Below, in pieces: positions 1 to 5,433 of a DNA stretch of 22,457 nt (position 1 is the stretch's first letter; each line of letters opens with the position of its first letter). Location of the stretch: assembly GCA_003694495.1 (NCBI GenBank), contig RFJO01000085.1, positions 1 through 22,457 of the forward strand, given 5' to 3'. This DNA is from Candidatus Woesearchaeota archaeon. Lineage in GTDB: Archaea > Nanobdellota > Nanobdellia > SCGC-AAA011-G17 > GW2011-AR17. Below the pieces are notes generated by a model that saw only the letters and a program-made list of their open reading frames with translations, was not told the DNA's origin and did not search any database. The translations under genes and the position numbers were made by a program.

Positions 1-1
1 A

Positions 2-160
2 AGTGAAGCCATAAATGTTATGGCTGAACAATACAAGCAAGAGATTTTAGAACCTCAACTTAGGCCTGAATACATAGAGAAGCTCAAAGAAGTTAAAAAA
101 GAGAAAGGAATCCATTTCAAAAGTATTGCTGATTTGAAAAAGCACATAGAAAATGCGTGA
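2..160 (+). CDS. Antitoxin C-terminus, DUF2683-like (5' truncated by window)
   Basis: An open frame enters from the left edge and stops at a TGA at 158-160; 52 residues are visible. The start of the visible part (SEAINVMAEQY) looks like the last helix of a ribbon-helix-helix DNA-binding domain. It is followed by a charged tail with the pattern RPEYIEKLKEV...HFKSIADLKKHI, which resembles DUF2683 proteins found next to RelE-type toxins in DPANN archaea. The stop overlaps the start of the toxin gene by 8 bases, the usual coupling in type II toxin-antitoxin operons. In that family the N-terminus binds the operator and the C-terminal tail wraps the toxin. The family name is from recollection of the motif; the antitoxin role is inferred mainly from the toxin next door. 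The promoter and N-terminus lie outside the window. Confidence 0.65.
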   Translation, partial: SEAINVMAEQYKQEILEPQLRPEYIEKLKEVKKEKGIHFKSIADLKKHIENA

Positions 161-419
161 ATTTGAGATTAAACCTAGGTTGAAAAAGATACTCGTTAAG
201 CTATTTAAAAAAGATAAGGCTAGATATGAAGCAGTTATGAAAAAAATTGAAGAAGTAATTAATTCTAGGGATATTGAACACTACAAAAATTTGCGATATG
301 ATATGAAAGACTCAAAAAGAGTTCACGTTGGGCATTTTGTTTTAGTTTTTAGCTATGATAAAGCAAATGATTTTTTATCATTTGAAGATTATGACCATCA
401 TGATAACATTTACAAATAA
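153..419 (+). CDS. RelE/ParE-superfamily toxin
   Basis: This 88-residue protein has the size and layout of RelE-type toxins: two N-terminal helices rich in Lys (residues 8-38), then a beta-sheet core. The core contains HYKNLRYDM (about 43-51), the basic strand KRVHVGHFVLVF (about 55-66) and a C-terminal DYDHHDNIYK. The segment Lys-Arg-Val-His followed by a hydrophobic strand is typical of the archaeal RelE/StbE branch, whose members mostly cleave mRNA at the ribosome; the activity of this one is inferred. The start codon lies inside the end of the antitoxin gene, so translation is probably coupled. The basic residues and the C-terminal His and Tyr are candidate catalytic residues. ParE-like gyrase inhibition is the less likely alternative. 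Confidence 0.8.
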   Translation: MREFEIKPRLKKILVKLFKKDKARYEAVMKKIEEVINSRDIEHYKNLRYDMKDSKRVHVGHFVLVFSYDKANDFLSFEDYDHHDNIYK

Positions 420-480
420 GCTTTCTCGAACTGGCCCCATCAAAATCTGTATCACAAACTTTCAGCTCTGAAAAACAAAA

Positions 481-490
481 GGTTTATAAA
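481..490 (+). promoter_or_regulatory. TATA box for rps17e-alba
   Basis: GGTTTATAAA matches an archaeal box A. Its centre is about 34 bases upstream of the rps17e ATG, so transcription should begin near 513 with a leader under 10 bases. The preceding stretch (420-480) after the toxin gene shows no gene or repeat. Confidence 0.55.
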
Positions 491-520
491 TGATTTGGCT
501 TAATCTGTGATATAGTAAAA

Positions 521-709
521 ATGGGAAGAATAAAAACAACACAGATTAAAAGAACAGGTAAAGAATTGTTTAGATTGTACAAAGATAAGTTTACAACAGA
601 CTTCGAGCATAATAAACAAGTTTTGCCAGAGGTGGCTGACATTCCTTCCAAAAAGTTAAGGAACGTCACCGCTGGTTACATAACAAGGCTTGTTAAGAAA
701 GAGTTATAA
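521..709 (+). CDS. rps17e: 30S ribosomal protein S17e
   Basis: The 62-residue protein is recognisable along its length. It starts MGRIKTTQIKRTGKELF, continues through DKFTTDFEHNKQVL, and ends with PSKKLRNVTAGYITRLVKKEL. These are the conserved blocks of S17e, a small-subunit protein found in archaea and eukaryotes but not bacteria. The length is normal for the short archaeal form. The ATG sits just downstream of a TATA box, and there is no Shine-Dalgarno sequence, so the mRNA has a very short leader. The stop is followed 12 bases later by the alba start, so the two are likely cotranscribed and make one housekeeping unit (ribosome plus chromatin). Confidence 0.95.
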   Translation: MGRIKTTQIKRTGKELFRLYKDKFTTDFEHNKQVLPEVADIPSKKLRNVTAGYITRLVKKEL

Positions 710-721
710 GGAGGTATTAAT

Positions 722-1042
722 ATGGAAGACGAGCAAACTGTTCAAGACAACGAACAAATGAACGAAAACGACCACACTATTTTTGTAGGTAACAAAGCTT
801 TCATGAACTATGTTACAGGTGTAGTAATGCAATTCACCACACAAAACGCTAATGAAGTTATCGTGAAAGCTAGGGGCAAGTTTATTTCAAAGGCAGTAGA
901 CATTGCTGAAGTTGCGTTAAAGAGATTCTTAGAAGACCAGATAGAGATTAAAGATATCAGGATTGATAGTGAAGAGTTCAAAAACAAGGAAGGCAAACTT
1001 GTAAGAGTTTCCACGATTGAAATTGAGTTAAAGAAAAAATAA
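722..1042 (+). CDS. albA: DNA/RNA-binding protein Alba
   Basis: This 106-residue protein contains the Alba fold: TIFVGNKAFMNYVTGVVMQF (about 20-39), then EVIVKARGKFISKAVDIAEV, and the strand pair IKDIRIDSEEF / VSTIEIELKK. Alba is an abundant archaeal chromatin protein that binds double-stranded DNA and RNA as dimers. The first 17 residues are an acidic, Gln/Asn-rich extension not needed for the core fold. The canonical acetylatable Lys near the N-terminus of Sulfolobus Alba cannot be matched with confidence. A strong ribosome binding site (AAGGAGGT, 708-715) overlaps the rps17e stop and fixes the ATG at 722. This is an internal operon gene, unlike the leaderless genes around it. A T-rich stretch after the stop (1043-1055) could end transcription. 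Confidence 0.93.
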   Translation: MEDEQTVQDNEQMNENDHTIFVGNKAFMNYVTGVVMQFTTQNANEVIVKARGKFISKAVDIAEVALKRFLEDQIEIKDIRIDSEEFKNKEGKLVRVSTIEIELKKK

Positions 1043-1065
1043 TTTTATTTTTTTCTATAAAAATC

Positions 1066-1075
1066 TTTATAAACA
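1066..1075 (+). promoter_or_regulatory. TATA box for the Kef-type antiporter gene
   Basis: CTTTATAAAC is centred about 26 bases upstream of the ATG at 1096, so the transcript is predicted to begin at or beside the start codon (leaderless). Confidence 0.55.
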
Positions 1076-1095
1076 TTAAAACGCCTTGATAAATT

Positions 1096-2796
1096 ATGAT
1101 AAACTTCCTTCCACCGCTGCCGTCAGGCTTATTGTTTGAGATTGGTGCCATTATAGTTCTCGCTACATTTTTTGCCTACTTTGCAAGGTTAACCAAACAA
1201 CCTTTAATTCCAGCGTATGTCATCGCAGGCGTAATTCTTGGCCCTATAGGCTTGGGCATTGTAAAAGATATCGAACTAATCCACTCTCTTTCTGACATTG
1301 GCATAGTGTTCTTGCTTTTCATTGTTGGACTTGAGATTAACTTAAACAAACTAAGAGGCGTTGGTCTTGTCAGTACTATTACTGGTATTATACAGGTAGG
1401 CTTAACTTTCCTTCTTGGTTACTTGTCAGGCTTATTGCTTGGGTTAAACACAATAAACTCAGTTTATGCAGGCTTAATCATTGCATTCTCAAGCACATTA
1501 GTTGTAATAAAACTATTGTCTGACAAGGAAGATCTTTCAACCTTTCACGGCAGGATTATGGTAGGCGTTCTTCTTATCCAGGACATTTTAGTGATCATAG
1601 CTTTATCCATACTTTCCAGCATAGGCTCTTTCAGCGTAACAAAATTCATCTTCATCATGGTAGGGGCATTGTTGTTGTTCGGTTTTGCCTGGCTGTCAAG
1701 CAAGTTTGTTGTGCACAAGCTTTTCAAGTTCGCTGCCAAATCTGAAGAGTTCATGTTCCTTTTAGCTTTGTCAACTTGTTTCTTGTTTGTCGCGCTTGCA
1801 TACATGTTTGGCTTTTCAATTGCCATAGGCGGCTTTATCGCCGGCGTTGTGCTTGCAAACCTGCCATACCATTACAACATCATTGGAAGGATTTTGCCGT
1901 TAAAAGATTTTTTTTCAACAATTTTCTTTGTATCGCTTGGCATGCAGGTTGTCATTTCAAACTTTGTCAGCATAAGCAAACTCTTGTTAATCCTTTTAGG
2001 CATCGTAATCCTGATCAAACCCTTAATAATTTCTCTCATCCTTGCAATGTTCGGTTACGGCAAACGCATATCCTTCATTTCAGGTTTAGGCCTGGCGCAG
2101 ATAAGCGAGTTTTCTTTAATCATCATTGCCGGCGCAAGCTCAATCTCGCCTGAGATCTTTTCCGTGACAATCATTTTAGCTGTTGTTTCCATAACCTTAA
2201 CATCTTACATTGTTAAATATGAAGAAAAAATTTACAACAAGGTTAACACTTTGTTCAATTTCCTTGACAGGATTTCGCTTAAACACCAAAAACTTTCGTA
2301 CTCAGGCAACCCTAAAAAAACCAAAATCATTTTGATTGGCGCTCACCGCATGGGCTCAATCATATTAAAAGCGTTTGAAAAAAACAAAGATATCATAAAG
2401 GTGGTTGACACTAACCCTGACATTATTAACAAATTAATTGGGAAAAAAGTTCCTTGCATCTACGGCGACATAACAAACTTAGAGATACTTAAGAAACTTA
2501 AGTTTTCCCAGTACAACATTATTATTTCCACCATACCCAACGAAGACATCAACAAACGTTTATTATCATATGCGAGGACACAAAACCCCAGCATAAACAT
2601 CATTCTTACAGCTCAGCACCTTCACGAGGCACTTAACCTTTACGAGGAAGGCGCGGACTACGTCATTGTACCGCCTATAATGAGCGGCGAAAAAATGTCA
2701 AGCATGCTTAAATCAATATTCAATAAAAAAGAAGCGCTTAAGAAGTTCAAGAACCTTCATTTGAAACATCTTTTAGAGATGAACGCTGAACTTTAG
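1096..2796 (+). CDS. Kef-type monovalent cation/H+ antiporter with TrkA-N domain (CPA2 family)
   Basis: The 566-residue membrane protein has about 12 hydrophobic segments over residues 10-375. CPA2 hallmarks are GPIGLGIV (49-56), FIVGLEINL (75-83), SSTLVVIKLL (132-141), the IQD motif after the sixth helix region (161-163) and FFVSLGMQV (277-285). A cytoplasmic nucleotide-binding TrkA-N (RCK) domain follows at about 409-545. Its glycine-rich turn is IGAHRMG (414-420), where the second glycine of the usual GxGxxG is replaced, and the strand-end acid is in VVDTNPD. Members exchange K+ or Na+ for H+ and are gated by NAD(H) or other ligands at the RCK domain; substrate here is not deducible. It is likely leaderless. 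Its last 50 bases overlap the end of the opposing peptidase gene. Confidence 0.9.
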   Translation: MINFLPPLPSGLLFEIGAIIVLATFFAYFARLTKQPLIPAYVIAGVILGPIGLGIVKDIELIHSLSDIGIVFLLFIVGLEINLNKLRGVGLVSTITGIIQVGLTFLLGYLSGLLLGLNTINSVYAGLIIAFSSTLVVIKLLSDKEDLSTFHGRIMVGVLLIQDILVIIALSILSSIGSFSVTKFIFIMVGALLLFGFAWLSSKFVVHKLFKFAAKSEEFMFLLALSTCFLFVALAYMFGFSIAIGGFIAGVVLANLPYHYNIIGRILPLKDFFSTIFFVSLGMQVVISNFVSISKLLLILLGIVILIKPLIISLILAMFGYGKRISFISGLGLAQISEFSLIIIAGASSISPEIFSVTIILAVVSITLTSYIVKYEEKIYNKVNTLFNFLDRISLKHQKLSYSGNPKKTKIILIGAHRMGSIILKAFEKNKDIIKVVDTNPDIINKLIGKKVPCIYGDITNLEILKKLKFSQYNIIISTIPNEDINKRLLSYARTQNPSINIILTAQHLHEALNLYEEGADYVIVPPIMSGEKMSSMLKSIFNKKEALKKFKNLHLKHLLEMNAEL

Positions 2797-3757
2797 GTTT
2801 AATTATGTAACACTTTTGTGGTTTTACGCCGTCAGGATATTTAATTTTTGCAAGTTTTTTGTTAATTTTTGAAGCATTAACTTTGTTAAAATCCAACCTT
2901 TCCATGGCATTGAGTTGTTCTAACAGATACCTTGTGAAAAAGCTCATATAGAGGTTAGTTTCGCTCATCCATGATTTCTGTTTTGGCTTAGACGACGCCA
3001 ATAAGTGAGTATCATCCATCAACCCGTTCTTAAACGACCCGGCGTAACACGCGTCAACTATCAAAACTTTCTGGCCTTTTAGTTGGTTAAATATTTGAAA
3101 AAAATCTTCAGACTTATAGTTATCATGGCCATAAATGTGCAAGTTATTGTCCAGCCCATGCATTGACATGTAAACAACATTCAAATCATTTGGCGAACTC
3201 TTGTTCACCATTTCTTCAAGCGAATCTCTTATGTTGGCCCTTATTGCGTTATCCCTTTTCAAGATTTTAACATTTTGTTCCATTGCACCATGGTTATACA
3301 GTGTGCCTTGCACTGCATAAACATTATTATTCCCTGCCTTGAAATCATCGTTAACATTAGTTGAAACCACCAAGGCCTTAATCCTTTCATCCAACTCAAC
3401 TTCTTTTTTTCTTACCACGAACGGCGACCTTTTAGGCCTTACATAAATTGTATCCTGGTCTCTTAGAAAACACTCATCAACTTCATCATTGTTGATTATA
3501 ACTGGCACATCAGTATAAAACTGGCTTATGAACGGCGGGTTATATTCATTTGGTGCAAACACCACCGCATAATTCCTTGGCACGGACTTTGCATCAAACC
3601 TTAAGGTTGCATCAATCAACCTCAAATCAAGTTTAAGCTTTTTATTTTCCTCGCCGAACAACACAACGTTTTCATACTTCCCTATCCGGTAATTCTTATC
3701 CAACGGCAAAAGAATATCATCAATCTCCAAGAACCACCTTTGTTTAATCATACTCAT
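2747..3757 (-). CDS. Caspase-like (clan CD) cysteine peptidase with possible FHA-like N-terminus
   Basis: The 336-residue soluble protein has two parts. Residues about 190-285 form a caspase/legumain-like core. The strand NVVYMSMHG carries His200-Gly201, and VLIVDACYAGSF carries Cys237; these are the expected catalytic dyad and its context. The pattern THLLASSKPKQKSW (250-263) also resembles C13/C14 peptidases. Residues about 1-110 contain YRIGKYENVVL and later FLRDQDTIYVR, which resemble the first and last strands of an FHA phosphopeptide-binding domain; this is a weak, inferred match. There is no signal peptide or membrane segment. A TATA box near 3777 places the transcription start near 3751, so either ATG (3757 or 3751) may be used. 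Substrate and role (processing, stress response, cell death) are unknown. Confidence 0.78.
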   Translation of the reverse strand: MSMIKQRWFLEIDDILLPLDKNYRIGKYENVVLFGEENKKLKLDLRLIDATLRFDAKSVPRNYAVVFAPNEYNPPFISQFYTDVPVIINNDEVDECFLRDQDTIYVRPKRSPFVVRKKEVELDERIKALVVSTNVNDDFKAGNNNVYAVQGTLYNHGAMEQNVKILKRDNAIRANIRDSLEEMVNKSSPNDLNVVYMSMHGLDNNLHIYGHDNYKSEDFFQIFNQLKGQKVLIVDACYAGSFKNGLMDDTHLLASSKPKQKSWMSETNLYMSFFTRYLLEQLNAMERLDFNKVNASKINKKLAKIKYPDGVKPQKCYIIKPKVQRSSLKDVSNEGS

Positions 3758-3771
3758 GGTAATTTTGTATG

Positions 3772-3781
3772 CTTTTATAAA
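3772..3781 (-). promoter_or_regulatory. TATA box for the caspase-like gene
   Basis: On the minus strand this reads TTTATAAAAG, centred about 20-26 bases upstream of the two candidate ATGs at 3757 and 3751. It is one half of a divergent promoter region shared with the YkgJ-type gene. Confidence 0.5.
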
Positions 3782-3796
3782 TTTTATTGGGATAAT

Positions 3797-3806
3797 TTTA
3801 TAAATA
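3797..3806 (+). promoter_or_regulatory. TATA box for the YkgJ-type gene
   Basis: TTTTATAAAT is centred near 3801.5, predicting a transcription start near 3827, about 12 bases before the ATG at 3839. Confidence 0.5.
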
Positions 3807-3815
3807 ACCTAAAAA

Positions 3816-3836
3816 TTTGTTCATTCAGTGAACAAA
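3816..3836 (+). promoter_or_regulatory. Operator-like palindrome at the YkgJ-type gene's start site
   Basis: TTTGTTCA and its exact reverse complement TGAACAAA flank a 5-base spacer (TTCAG). The centre, 3826, coincides with the predicted transcription start from the TATA box at 3797. Perfect 8-bp arms over the start site are what a dimeric archaeal repressor would need. It could instead form a hairpin at the very 5' end of the mRNA. The binding protein is unknown. Confidence 0.5.
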
Positions 3837-3838
3837 AA

Positions 3839-4609
3839 ATGTCAAAGTTTGAATGTAAATCCTGCGGGCTTTGTTGTAAAGACAGTTCATTGAACGATGA
3901 TAAATCTAGCTATCCGCGTTTTTCTCCAAATAGTATTATTTTCAACTTAAACAAGCCTACGATAAGCATGTTTGAGTGGGAAGCCAGGAAACTGTTCAAA
4001 CTGGCTAAAGAAAATAAGATTAATGTAAAGATTGTACCCTACAAGTTAGTTTACGACAAAAAAACCCGTACTAGCTTAATTTTGCAATACACATTAGCTG
4101 AGCACAAAGACTGCCCGTTTCTTATAGATAACAAATGCAGCATTTACAACGACCGGCCGCTCATTTGCAAATTTTTCCCTGCCAACCTTGGATCTGTAAG
4201 TGACTTAATGAAAGGCGTAAACAACATCAAAGTTTCAGTCTGTCCTAACGATTTCACGTTTGAGCAATGGTCAGAGTTTCTTTCTGAAAAGGTTAAAACA
4301 AAAGAGCTTGTTGAAAAACTAGAACAAAGGTACGGCGAAAGTTACCTTGCCCTTTTAGAACGCGACCTTATCATGAAAGAGATTACAGACTGGGTAAAGC
4401 ATTTAGTAAACACTAAACTTATCGACCCTGCAACAGAAAAAGATAACCTTGTTAACGATATAATAAACTCAAAAAAAGTTTCATTGATAGAATATTTAAT
4501 CCGGCACACAGGCCTAAACGTTTTAAGTTTTCTTTACGAATCAGGTTCATTGCTGCATGCTAAAACATTCATAGAAAATATTAAAAAAAGTGGCGCAGGG
4601 GAGATTTGA
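3839..4609 (+). CDS. YkgJ-type (UPF0153) zinc/iron-chelating Cys-cluster protein
   Basis: From the ATG at 3839 the protein is 256 residues. It begins MSKFECKSCGLCCKDSS, giving the CxxCxxCC cluster at residues 6-13. About 90 residues later comes CPFLIDNKCSIYNDRPLICKFFP, and then VCPNDF. This arrangement defines the YkgJ family, whose cysteines bind zinc or an iron-sulfur cluster; no reaction is established. The longer open frame to 3740 is rejected, because it would run through the TATA box and palindrome. The C-terminal 100 residues are helical without a recognised motif. The last codons and the stop lie in the antisense of the tRNA T-arm and acceptor stem (19-base overlap). Confidence 0.8.
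   Translation: MSKFECKSCGLCCKDSSLNDDKSSYPRFSPNSIIFNLNKPTISMFEWEARKLFKLAKENKINVKIVPYKLVYDKKTRTSLILQYTLAEHKDCPFLIDNKCSIYNDRPLICKFFPANLGSVSDLMKGVNNIKVSVCPNDFTFEQWSEFLSEKVKTKELVEKLEQRYGESYLALLERDLIMKEITDWVKHLVNTKLIDPATEKDNLVNDIINSKKVSLIEYLIRHTGLNVLSFLYESGSLLHAKTFIENIKKSGAGEI
4583..4589 (-). terminator. Oligo-T terminator of the tRNA gene
   Basis: Seven consecutive T on the minus strand begin two bases after the tRNA discriminator base, as expected for archaeal intrinsic termination. The site lies inside the opposing YkgJ-type coding region. Confidence 0.55.
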
Positions 4610-4707
4610 ACTCCCGACATCCGGCTTTCTTATATCACAGGCTTAGAGAAGCCTCAAACCTCATGACATCATGAGACCGGCATTCTACCAGGCTAAATTA
4701 CCGCGCC
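4591..4707 (-). tRNA. tRNA-Met(CAU) or tRNA-Ile2(CAU) with a 43-nt intron
   Basis: A complete cloverleaf folds on the minus strand: acceptor GGCGCGG/CTGCGCC (one G-U), D-stem ATTT/GAAT, anticodon stem CCGGT/GCCGG, variable loop ATGTC, T-arm GGGAG-TTCAAAT-CTCCC, and discriminator A. CCA is not encoded. Exons are 4670-4707 and 4591-4626, giving a 74-nt mature tRNA. The intron (4627-4669) folds into a bulge-helix-bulge-like motif: inner helix TGTCAT/GTGATA, central helix CTCA/TAAG with one C-A mismatch, and 3-base bulges TGA and AAA. Standard cutting gives loop CTCATGA; shifting by one base gives CTCATAA, the usual elongator Met/Ile2 loop with A37. The anticodon stem lacks the three G-C pairs of an initiator tRNA. 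A TATA-like TTTTTAAAT about 26 bases upstream lies in the end of the HIT gene. Confidence 0.88.
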
Positions 4708-4724
4708 GTATAAAGCATTATTGT

Positions 4725-5147
4725 TTAGTTTTCATTTAAAAATTTTTTGATTTTTTCTGCAATTTCGCCTATTTCCCCGTCATTATAGGTAAATGTTTCC
4801 CAAGTGCCTAACTTAACATTATCTTGCTTAAACCTTGGCACAAGATGGAAATGCAAATGTTTCACAAGCTGGTTAGCCGCCTCGCCATTATTTTGCACCA
4901 GGTTAACCCCGTCTGCATACTTCATCAAAGCTTTTGCCACCTTTTTTACTGCTTTTATCGTATTAGCCAGCACATCATCTTCTACATCGCTTAAATTTTC
5001 GCAATGTTGTTTGGGCACAACCAGCACATGCCCTTTTCTCGGTGTTGCCGGTGCAATGTCAAGGAACGCTATAGTGTAATCGTCCTCGTACACTTTCGCG
5101 CAAGGGATTTCATTGTTAACAATTTTACAAAATACGCAACCTTCCAT
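4725..5147 (-). CDS. HIT-family nucleotide hydrolase/transferase
   Basis: The 140-residue protein is a full-length HIT protein. The signature HLHFHLV gives His97, His99 (nucleophile) and His101. The N-terminal MEGCVFCKIVNNEIP carries Cys4 and Cys7 of the zinc site seen in many HINT-type members, and LDIAPATPRKGHVLVVPK is the conserved nucleotide-binding stretch. Such enzymes hydrolyse AMP-lysine, AMP-phosphoramidates or dinucleoside polyphosphates; the substrate here cannot be deduced. Its ATG lies two bases after the stop of the small upstream gene, so the two form an operon driven from about 5365. The tRNA gene follows on the same strand 17 bases downstream. Confidence 0.93.
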   Translation of the reverse strand: MEGCVFCKIVNNEIPCAKVYEDDYTIAFLDIAPATPRKGHVLVVPKQHCENLSDVEDDVLANTIKAVKKVAKALMKYADGVNLVQNNGEAANQLVKHLHFHLVPRFKQDNVKLGTWETFTYNDGEIGEIAEKIKKFLNEN

Positions 5148-5149
5148 TT

Positions 5150-5335
5150 TTACAACCTCTGGCTACCTGAAAACACTTCTTTCCTGTTCTTTGCCAGGTT
5201 TTCAAGTATTTGCGACTTAGCCATTTCAAGCAACCCAATAGCTTCCTGCGGAGTTACATTTTTGTTATGCATTTGCGTCTGTATATTATCGTTTATGATT
5301 GTAAATTTTACAATAAATGTCCTCTCATTTTCCAT
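5150..5335 (-). CDS. Small conserved-looking protein of unknown function
   Basis: This 61-residue protein is not recognised. It has an N-terminal beta-like segment (RTFIVKFTIIND), a polar linker, and an amphipathic helix (VTPQEAIGLLEMAKSQILENLAK, about residues 27-49) ending in a basic tail. There is no signal peptide or membrane span. It is accepted as real because its ATG has a well-placed TATA box (5361-5370) and because its stop is only two bases from the HIT gene's start, implying cotranscription. The helix pattern could mediate dimerisation. It may act with the HIT enzyme, but that is inference from position only. Confidence 0.6.
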   Translation of the reverse strand: MENERTFIVKFTIINDNIQTQMHNKNVTPQEAIGLLEMAKSQILENLAKNRKEVFSGSQRL

Positions 5336-5360
5336 TGTAAAAAAATTAAAACACCATTGT

Positions 5361-5370
5361 CTTTTTAAAA
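5361..5370 (-). promoter_or_regulatory. TATA box for the small protein-HIT operon
   Basis: TTTTAAAAAG on the minus strand is centred about 30 bases before the ATG at 5335, predicting a leaderless or near-leaderless mRNA. Confidence 0.45.
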
Positions 5371-5391
5371 CTATCTAAAATTCTGCACAAT

Positions 5392-5401
5392 TTTTATAAA
5401 T
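5392..5401 (+). promoter_or_regulatory. TATA box for CTP synthase
   Basis: TTTTATAAAT is centred near 5397, predicting a start of transcription near 5423, immediately before the ribosome binding site that precedes the AUU codon. A second AT-rich box (TTTATAA, 5408-5414) could move the start downstream. Confidence 0.5.
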
Positions 5402-5422
5402 ACATAATTTATAACACAAACC

Positions 5423-5428
5423 GGTGAT
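5423..5428 (+). promoter_or_regulatory. Ribosome binding site that sets the CTP synthase AUU start
   Basis: GGTGAT matches the anti-Shine-Dalgarno end of archaeal 16S rRNA. It lies 5 bases before ATT at 5434, the best-placed codon available in the CTP synthase frame. The same site contains an in-frame TGA (5425-5427) that bounds the gene upstream. Confidence 0.55.
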
Positions 5429-5433
5429 TAAAG

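Noticed and set aside
1776..2153. Open frame of 125 codons inside the antiporter gene
   Set aside because: It lies wholly within a clear antiporter gene on the same strand in another frame, and its Cys/His/Arg-rich translation looks like an out-of-frame product.
3740..3838. Upstream extension of the YkgJ-type gene to an ATG at 3740
   Set aside because: The extension runs through a TATA box and a perfect palindrome, and the family's Cys cluster starts right after the ATG at 3839.
4627..4669. Box C/D guide RNA inside the tRNA intron, as in some archaeal tRNA-Trp introns
   Set aside because: A C-box-like ATGATGT spans the junction, but no D box CTGA is present and 43 bases leaves no room for guides.
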